DNA from: Forficula auricularia
Taxonomy: Eukaryota > Arthropoda > Insecta > Dermaptera > Forficulidae
DNA length: 64,000 nt
Assembly: GCA_024734495.1 (NCBI GenBank)
Contig: JALMQS010000153.1
Location: forward strand, 7,465,294 to 7,529,293
Direction of reading: 5' to 3'
Under the pieces are notes generated by a model. That model did not search any database and was not told the DNA's origin. It was given only the letters and a program-made list of their open reading frames with translations. Positions 58,131 through 64,000 of this stretch are shown here, in pieces (positions within the stretch are counted from its first letter, which is position 1; each line of letters starts with the position of its first letter). Made by a program: the position numbers and the translations under genes.

Positions 58131-58803
58131 GTTACAATGCGACGGTTCCAACGCTTGAAACATTTCTGGTAGTAGATTTTCGATATGGCCTCCAGCTCGG
58201 TAAGCGATTTTTCCATTATCTCCTCTCAGGTGTTAAATCGCTTTCACAGAAACGGTTTCTTGAATCGGCCGAACAGGAAAAAGTCACACGGTGACAGAAC
58301 ACGTGAATTTGTAGTTTGTTGAATGAAATTCTTGTTGTTTTGGGCCAAAAGATTGCGTTTTTAGTACATAAAGAAGATGATGCTCACGGTTTTCTTCGAT
58401 TACAATAGTGTTATGCACTAGGAATTTCGTTTAAAGGCCAGACAGTCATTAATGAGTAATATCCTGAACTTATGAGACGTTTGTGTGAAACAATTTGAAA
58501 AAAAAGACCTTATTTGTGGAAAGACAGTTCGTGGATTCTGCATCTCACAAATGCCATCATTATTCGCAGTTTTTTGGCCAATAACAACAGAAATACCAAA
58601 TTTGCCGGATCTGTCACCGTGTGACTTTTTCCTGTTTGACCGACTCATGAAACCGTTTCGGGGAATGCGCTTGGACACCCGAAAGGAGATAATGGAAAAA
58701 TTGCTAATGAATCCCATACCGAAAATCGAATACCAGAAATGTTTCGCGAGCTGGATCAAGCTCTGGCACCGTTGGTTGCATTGTAGTCGATGGAGACCAG
58801 TTT
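58131..58803. mobile_element. Head-to-head mariner C-termini
   Basis: The minus-strand arm (58410-58131) and plus-strand arm (58437-58803) each encode the mariner C-terminus: SPCDFFLF with the third catalytic Asp, KKPF..., EEIMEKSL and YQKCF..W.... The plus arm reads LSPCDFFLFDRLMKPFRGMR. Both have stops or changes. It is an internally deleted, inverted mariner whose transposase ends form the arms. Confidence 0.8.
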
Positions 58804-58805
58804 AA

Positions 58806-59716
58806 GGTAGTTGTTCCGCCAAATGGGTTTTCTTAGGATTTTTTTGTAATTTTTTCTGGAAAGAAAACTTCTTCATCGATTGGTGGCAAAACGAAATTTA
58901 TGAACAATATAGTTCCGGATATATTAAATTCCATAGAGTTTTTCAGACTCTTATCCATTGCACTATACGGGATATCGGAAAAATTTACATAAATATTTTT
59001 TTTTTTGGATTTTCGGCCTTTCTAGCCATAAGCCTAATTACGATACTAGTTATATTTTTTTTAAATTTGTCTCTGCCCCCGGGGGTCAGATTTTAGCTGG
59101 ATGCCTCGAGTCGGATTCGAACCCGGGTCCCCTGGTTAGCTCGCTGTCACGCTACCGCCTAGCCTATCTGACCCCCCTACATAAATATTTAATTATAATT
59201 AAGAAACCCTTCTTACCATTGTTATAAAAAACTAAACTAACATTAAACAACAACCGATACACATTTTAAGAGAATTTTGATTCATAGTTACAACACAGTT
59301 TCTGAGATAATAATGAATAAATAATGAATAATGTATAAAAAAAATTTATACTAAAAACAATTTGGCAACAGCGCATTTATTTAACCAGCGAAGATGTATA
59401 AAGCGCGCATGCGCTCGATTTTTTCAAAATTATAATTTTCATAAGGTTTAACGTAGGCGTTGATTACATTTGTTTAAAAATAACAAAACGATTTTTATAG
59501 AAATTTTTTAACTTTTAAAATGTATTTTATCTGTCATTTTAATATAAAAATATTCAATCTCTTACAATGGTGCCAGATTTGTCAAACGAGCACGGGATTG
59601 GCTAGATCGGTACATAAACAGCAAAAAGTTTTGGGCTTATGAACCATGAATCCTTATTGTCTGTTCTATATACTCTAGCATTAACTTTTTGCTAGTAGTG
59701 TCGCGAAACAACTACC
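58806..59716. mobile_element. TTAA-flanked MITE with SINE insertion
   Basis: Ends GGTAGTTGTTCCGCCAAATG and, inverted, GGTAGTTGTTTCGCGACACT, with TTAA at 58802-58805 and 59717-59720. The interior matches 23849-24584 except for a 179-bp SINE at 58999-59177. Confidence 0.85.
58999..59177 (-). mobile_element. tRNA-derived SINE with 13-bp target duplication
   Basis: Minus strand: GGGGGGTCAGATAGGCTAGG, A-box-like GGCTAGGCGGTAGCG, B-box GGTTCGAATCC, then a short body and an A-run (58999-59006 as T). TACATAAATATTT is repeated at 58986-58998 and 59178-59190. A third SINE family in the window, unrelated in its body to the other two. Confidence 0.9.
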
Positions 59717-59875
59717 TTAAAGGAGACAATGTTAATTTGGATGAAGAAAAGAAAATTGTAATTTTAAAAAATAAAGTTCTCTTTTTTTTATCAAGGTTTT
59801 AAATTAATTTTGTTTAAAGCTAAGGAGAGAAATGAAAGAATTGAATTTATATAATATTCAACTTTTTATTTAATT

Positions 59876-60066
59876 ATATATATGAATATATATATATATA
59901 TATATACATATATATAATTATAATTAATTATATATAAAGTAATTATACAATAATTTACATATTCATGAATATGGACTTGCATTGATTATATATATATGTA
60001 TATATTCATATGTATATTATCAGGTTTTAAACCCATACTGTAATTATATATATATATATATAATAT
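59876..60066. repeat. (TA)n-rich low-complexity block
   Basis: Several TATATA runs with interspersed ATATTCATATGTATA. It occurs only in the minus copy of the duplication, so it expanded or was inserted after the duplication. Confidence 0.8.
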
Positions 60067-60722
60067 TATTTTGATTCGATAAGAATAAATCAAAAGTCTA
60101 AATAAACCCTAAGTACATACAAATAACTATTGAATTCTTTAAAATTAAAGAAAATTATCAAGTTTTTACAGAAAATTAAAAAATGATTTATAAATTTTAA
60201 ATTAAAAAATTAAATATAATATATATATTAAATATATTTTCATATATAAACAATCCCGTAATGGAAAATAATTCTAAAAGAGAAATAGCCATAGTTATAA
60301 GAAATTAATAAGTTCGCACACTTTTTATAATGTATTTTTTAAAACTTAAAAGAACTTGATATATCTTTAAAAAAATGATTTATAATAAATTTGCGGAAAT
60401 TCCAATTTAATATATAGAGATAATAAAATTACTTAAATTTAGTTAAATGAGATTTTTTTTTACGAATTATTTATTGAATTACTACCGAAATTTCAAATTC
60501 TTCTTTTACAACATAGTCTTATAAAAATTTATAAACATAGTATTATTTAAAAAAAAAAAAAATGAAAATCTATTTTTCTTAGTTAATAAATTTGTTTTTA
60601 GTCCTAGTAACCGCACATTTCTTAAAAATTAGTCACTATCTGCTAATAAATATATTCAGTTCTTGTGTTCTTAGAAAATGTCATCAATCTAAGGAATAGA
60701 TAAAATAAACTTTTCAAAACCA

Positions 60723-60834
60723 TTATTTTACATTGGACTTGAGATGTTGTAAAAATTCATAATATGATAATGCAGATTCTGTCCTGTCTTCGATTAATCT
60801 ATCGATGAATTTTCTTCGTAGAGGAGATGAATCC
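60723..60834 (-). CDS. Apparent terminal coding exon, protein unknown
   Basis: A 3' splice site (TTTGATTTTTCAG, just above 60834) opens a frame of 36 codons in phase 1, DSSPLRRKFIDRLIEDRTES then ALSYYEFLQHLKSNVK, ending TAA at 60725-60723. The charged, likely helical sequence with an intact stop looks like the end of a real protein, but I do not recognise the family. The rest of the gene would lie at higher coordinates, beyond the repeats and probably beyond this window. A mariner relic starts about 110 bp upstream in the presumed intron. The plus copy (32590-32695) has lost one base. The alternative is that it is part of a transposon I do not know. Confidence 0.45.
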
Positions 60835-60944
60835 CTGAAAAATCAAATTTAAAGAATTGTAATTATTAAGCAGTGATTGATAAAGCTCTATGTTAATTTC
60901 TAATCAATATAGGAGTGAGTGTCCCAAAATTCACGCAAGAAGTA

Positions 60945-61240
60945 ATTTTGATAGAAAACAAAGGTTTTTATTTAAAAATTGTAATTTTTTTTTATTGATT
61001 CATAAAGTTATATTTGGAATAGTATATCGGGTCAATGGCCTCCACGGTTTTGCTGGCACATATGTATTCTTTTGTCGAAATTTTCTATGACTTTTTAGCA
61101 TAAATGAGGCTGAATTGGTTGATACAGCGCTCAATTTTCTCCTCCAAAGCGTGGGTCGTCAAGGGCTTGTTGGCATAAACCAAGGCTGCCCAACAGAGCC
61201 GCTTAAGCGCCTGTGGCAACAACCTGGCATGCACTATCTA
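60945..61240 (-). pseudogene. Tc1/mariner-like transposase C-terminus
   Basis: The minus strand reads WAALVYANKPLTTHALEEKI, ERCINQF and, past a stop, KTVEAIDPIYYSKYNF. This is like the end of IS630/mariner transposases (LVYANxPxTxxALxxxI). The lower border is the end GGAGTGAGTGTCCCAAAATT at 60911-60930. TAGGTGTACAAGTATGGAAT at 61243-61262 is a mauritiana-type mariner terminal repeat on the plus strand, a different element. Confidence 0.6.
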
Positions 61241-61379
61241 CTAGGTGTACAAGTATGGAATGCGGATTTGTGAAACAGATGACGTAGCATAAAGATTTGA
61301 CATAGATGACACTTTGTTGCGCCATCAACAAGTGTCAAACGCGCATAAGTGATAAATTGAAAAAGTGTTTGCATAGTAT

Positions 61380-61960
61380 TGTAAATAAATTTATAATTTT
61401 CTCATTAATATATTAAAGAATAATTAACACATTAATGAGAATTGTTTTGATCGCGTTTTCGCGAGACTACTGCTGGTTGAAGCTATTGGAGTCTGCTGAG
61501 TCTTAAGTCTGGACCAAGAGAATGAAAAAGATATGATCCATTTAGCTATAATCCAACGTCATTATTGCGTTTAGCCCGCATGACACTTGGATGGATCATC
61601 AATCACCATTCATCCAAGTGTCATGCGGGCTAAACGCAATAATGACGTTGGATTATAGCTAAATGGATCATATCTTTTTTCATTCTCTTGGTCTAGACTT
61701 AAGTCTCAGCAGACTCCAATAGCTTCAACCAGCAGTAGTCTCGCGATATATATCTTGTTCAAAAAGCGCGATCAAAACAATTCTCATTAATGTGTTAATT
61801 ATTCTTTAATATATTAATGAGAAAATTATAAATTTATTTAACTTCATTATTTCAAGTTAGAAATATATAAGTTCAGATATTATTTTCACTTAATATTTGA
61901 CAAAAATCACCTGCTTTCGATTGAGATTGAATCAAATGTATTGTTTTGCTCTGTTCAATA
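61380..61960. mobile_element. Foldback MITE, CATAAGTTTCCTG family
   Basis: Long inverted arms with AATTAACACATTAATGAGAA, GGAGTCTGCTGAGTCTTAAG and CATGACACTTGGATGGATCA, centred near 61605. Same family as 17321, 34747 and 53815. The left terminus is truncated. Confidence 0.8.
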
Positions 61961-62459
61961 TGTCGAAATTTTTGCCAAATATAGAGTATTCGCTGACATT
62001 AAGTTTTTTGTTTTCATTCGAAGAGAACTGCTGCTAAATCATACCTAATGCTTCGAGAAGCTTATGGTGAACACTCCATAAATACTGGCTATTATTAATC
62101 AATGTATAACTCCATTATTTTCTTGAATATATTAAATATTGAAAATTTAAAAAATATGTGTATAAAATTACTATCTTTAGTTTTTAAAGTTGAGAATTTA
62201 AATATCGCTATACGAAATTAATATTATTTAAAAATTTTACATTATCTAATCAAAATAAATCAATAACTACTTTTTTTTTAGTTTTTTTTTATTCAGGATT
62301 TTGGATTTAAATATTTTTTTATTTCCGGTTTGGCCGAAGGTATTTTCGTTACGTGACGATTTCTGCCCGTTAGATCCTACCGAAAGCCCCGTAAAGGAAC
62401 TTCGTTCCAAAAACTTTATTATATATTTGTTAGTGAAAATAAGGTGGAGTGTTAACAAT
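61961..62459. other. No gene recognised
   Basis: AT-rich. A T-run at 62271-62279 and a moderately GC patch at 62330-62410 without a domain. Confidence 0.4.
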
Positions 62460-62720
62460 ATATTGTTATAATTTATCTTTTTATGTTTAGCTCTTTCGTA
62501 TTAATAATAGAAAATTTTGAAATGGATAAATGAAATTTAATAAATGTTCAAGTTGAATTATTTATTATTGTAAGTTACTAGTTTCGCCATTGTTTGGCTC
62601 ATCAGACCTATTTAGATTTTTTGTTTATATAATTTTTTTGGTTGAACAATACATTTCACTGGGAAATCACAGATAACATATCACAATAGATCAGTTTTTA
62701 TCCACTCATGAGGGACCAGT
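62460..62720 (-). mobile_element. Hammerhead-bearing arm flanking the LINE, left
   Basis: About 260 bp, repeated in inversion at 63340-63600 (shared TTAATAATAGAAAATTTTGA and TGGATAAAAACTGAT-type text). The core at 62581-62605 is described separately. The two arms with the LINE between them form one interrupted foldback. Confidence 0.7.
62567..62614 (-). ncRNA. Candidate hammerhead ribozyme, canonical spacing
   Basis: Minus strand: UAGGU, CUGAUGA, stem II GCCA-AACAA-UGGC with no extra base, GAAA, stem III AC-UA-GU, A, then ACUUA, which pairs with UAGGU over 5 bp (one wobble). Every invariant core residue is present. Confidence 0.7.
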
Positions 62721-62739
62721 TCCAGAAAGAATACATTCT

Positions 62740-63290
62740 TGATCACGAGAGCCGATCATGGTGGATCGTCCCTTGGGGATGAGATTTGACATGGAGACCC
62801 TGGATGCAATTCAGAAACGAGCCGTCAGGCTAATTGACGATTCTACCCTCACCGACTCCCTCGACTCGCTGGCTCATCGAAGAGATGTCTCTGCCCTTTC
62901 CCTTTTCTATAGATACTATCACGGCAGGTGCTCTGATGAGATAAAATCAATAATTCCCCCCAAAGCATGCTTTGCACGTAGCACGCGTTTTGCCGACTCC
63001 CAACACTCTTTCGCGGTTAAATTAGAAAAGTGCCGGACCACTTCATTCGCCAATACATATATCCCCATGACTTCAAGGAACTGGAACTCTCTTCCAGCCT
63101 CTATCTTTCCCAGCACCTATAATCTTCAAACCTTTCAAAACCGGAGTGCATAGACACCTACGTCTACACCCTCTCACTTAATCAACTTTCTCTTCTCTTC
63201 GGTAATGCAAGGGTCTTTCGAGATCCATAGGGGCTGCATCTTTACTGGTGCACCCCTTCTTGCATTCGATTGCATTAAAAAAAAAAAAAA
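62740..63290 (+). pseudogene. CR1/jockey-like LINE 3' end with A-tail
   Basis: The frame from 62758 reads LDAIQKRAVRLIDDSTLTDS, LAHRRDVSALSLFYRYYHGR, CSDEIKSIIPP and SRNWNSLPASIFPSTYNLQT. This is the C-terminus of a LINE endonuclease/reverse transcriptase; then one base change of frame restores FKTGVHRHLRLHPL and a stop. It ends at CATTCGATTGCATT plus an A-run (63277-63292). 5'-truncated at about 62740. Fragments of the same LINE: 38135-38835, 39650-39770. Confidence 0.85.
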
Positions 63291-63339
63291 AAGACACTAT
63301 TTTTAAATATTTAACCACTTTTTAACTCTTGGACTGTCT

Positions 63340-63600
63340 ATCGTCGAATGTATTATTTCTGGAACTGGTCCGTCATGAATGGATAAAAACTGATTTATTG
63401 TGATATGTTATCTCTGATTTCCCAGTGAAATGCATTGTTAAACCAAAACAATTTATAAACAAAAAATGTAAATAGGTCTAATGAGCCAAACAATGGCGAA
63501 ACTAGCAACTTACAATAATAAACAATTCAACATGAACATTTATTAAATTTCATTTATCCATTTCAAAATTTTCTATTATTAATACGAAGGATCTAAACAT
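63340..63600 (+). mobile_element. Hammerhead-bearing arm flanking the LINE, right
   Basis: Inverted partner of 62460-62720. Its core (63478-63502) reads CTAATGA, GCCA-AACAA-TGGC, GAAAC. The invariant G of CUGAUGA is changed to A, which should abolish cleavage. Confidence 0.7.
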
Positions 63601-63743
63601 AAAAAAATAAATTATATTAATTTCTCACTCCAAAACACTAAAATACTCAATATATTGTTGTTTATGCTACTCGTTAAATGTGGACTTGACACTTCGCGCA
63701 TTTCATCACATATTGGCGATGGCACATATAAATCGTTTAAATC

Positions 63744-64000
63744 AGCGGCGCCCAACCTACGGCCCGCGAAGAGGCTCAATCCGGCTCCCGAGCGAGTTGA
63801 CATTAAATATGTATTTTTTGTAAAATATCTAAAAAAATTATAAATCATATTATCGTTTTCCAAAAGAAAAAATTACCAAGATGATGCAATTACTCAGCAA
63901 AAATTTCGAAGATAGATTTACAGATTTTCACGGGATTAAAAATGAAATACACTTGTTTGAAAATCCTTTTTCAGTGGACGTTTCTACGGCGCCAGATGAT
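63744..64000 (+). mobile_element. Charlie-like hAT element, cut by the window edge
   Basis: Left end CAGCGGCGCCCAACCTACGG then CCCGCGAAGAGGCTCAATCC, a Charlie-type terminal region. From about 63875 a frame reads MMQLLSKNFEDRFTDFHGIK, then EIHLFENPFSVDVSTAPDD, the region just before the dimerisation domain of this transposase (NPFSVDV..AP). It is in the same family as 32737-33993 and continues past 64000. Internally deleted: only about 100 bp separate the end from the coding part. Confidence 0.75.

Larger units (their letters stand above)
59830..60945 (-). repeat. Segmental duplication, minus copy
   Basis: Reverse complement of parts of 32474-36450. It has an extra (TA)-rich block (59876-60066) and lacks the hAT, LINE and foldback insertions of the plus copy. 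It includes the unoccupied hAT target ATCTAAGG at 60687-60694. Confidence 0.85.

Noticed and set aside
60800..60945. A second exon (REFWDTHSYID frame) upstream of the terminal exon
   Set aside because: The text coincides with a mariner-type end (CACGCAAGAAGT...GGGACACTC) and has no GT donor at a suitable place.

Overview
This is a very AT-rich, intron-containing animal nuclear sequence, most likely from an arthropod and probably an insect. The evidence is a spliced ribosomal protein S3 gene that reads through cleanly across four exons, a spliced C19orf12-family gene, and a repeat population typical of arthropods: mariner, hAT, P-element and Helitron DNA transposons, non-LTR retrotransposons, tRNA-derived SINEs and many foldback MITEs. 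I cannot name the species from the sequence alone. There is a run of exactly 100 N (48938-49037), an assembly gap of standard size.

Only two host genes can be modelled completely, both on the minus strand. RpS3 (25104-30686) has a ten-codon first exon and two introns above 2 kb that are full of repeats. A C19orf12 homologue (37186-40723) has two exons with a 3.1 kb intron that holds a palindrome, a broken LINE and SINEs. A third host signal is an apparent terminal coding exon with a 3' splice site. It is present twice in opposite orientation (32590-32695 plus, 60723-60834 minus) inside an inverted segmental duplication. The minus copy ends in an intact 36-codon tail; the plus copy is frameshifted just before the stop.

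Layout: 0-3 kb, a mariner relic and a roughly 22-copy array of 42-bp repeats. 3-9 kb, foldback elements including two large GACTTCAAAA-family elements. 10-25 kb, SINEs, LINE reverse transcriptase relics, foldbacks and a pair of TTAA-flanked MITEs. 25-31 kb, RpS3. 31-36.5 kb, nested hAT/LINE/MITE insertions in the plus copy of the segmental duplication. 37-41 kb, the C19orf12 homologue. 41-49 kb, a Helitron, mariner, hAT, P-element and LINE fragments side by side. 49-59 kb, foldbacks, Helitrons, and MITEs nested in MITEs. 59-64 kb, the minus copy of the duplication, more mariner and LINE remnants, and a hAT element running off the end.

The most notable finding is that several otherwise unrelated foldback families carry a hammerhead-ribozyme core (CTGANGA, hairpin, GAAA, then a UH cleavage site) with a matching stem I. 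In two cases stem I shows compensatory changes between copies or families (35650-35728; 22705-22748 against 50012-50056). One such element is a tandem pair inserted in a LINE with an 11-bp target-site duplication. This points to Penelope-like or retrozyme-like non-autonomous retroelements, not simple DNA MITEs, as the source of much of the foldback DNA here.
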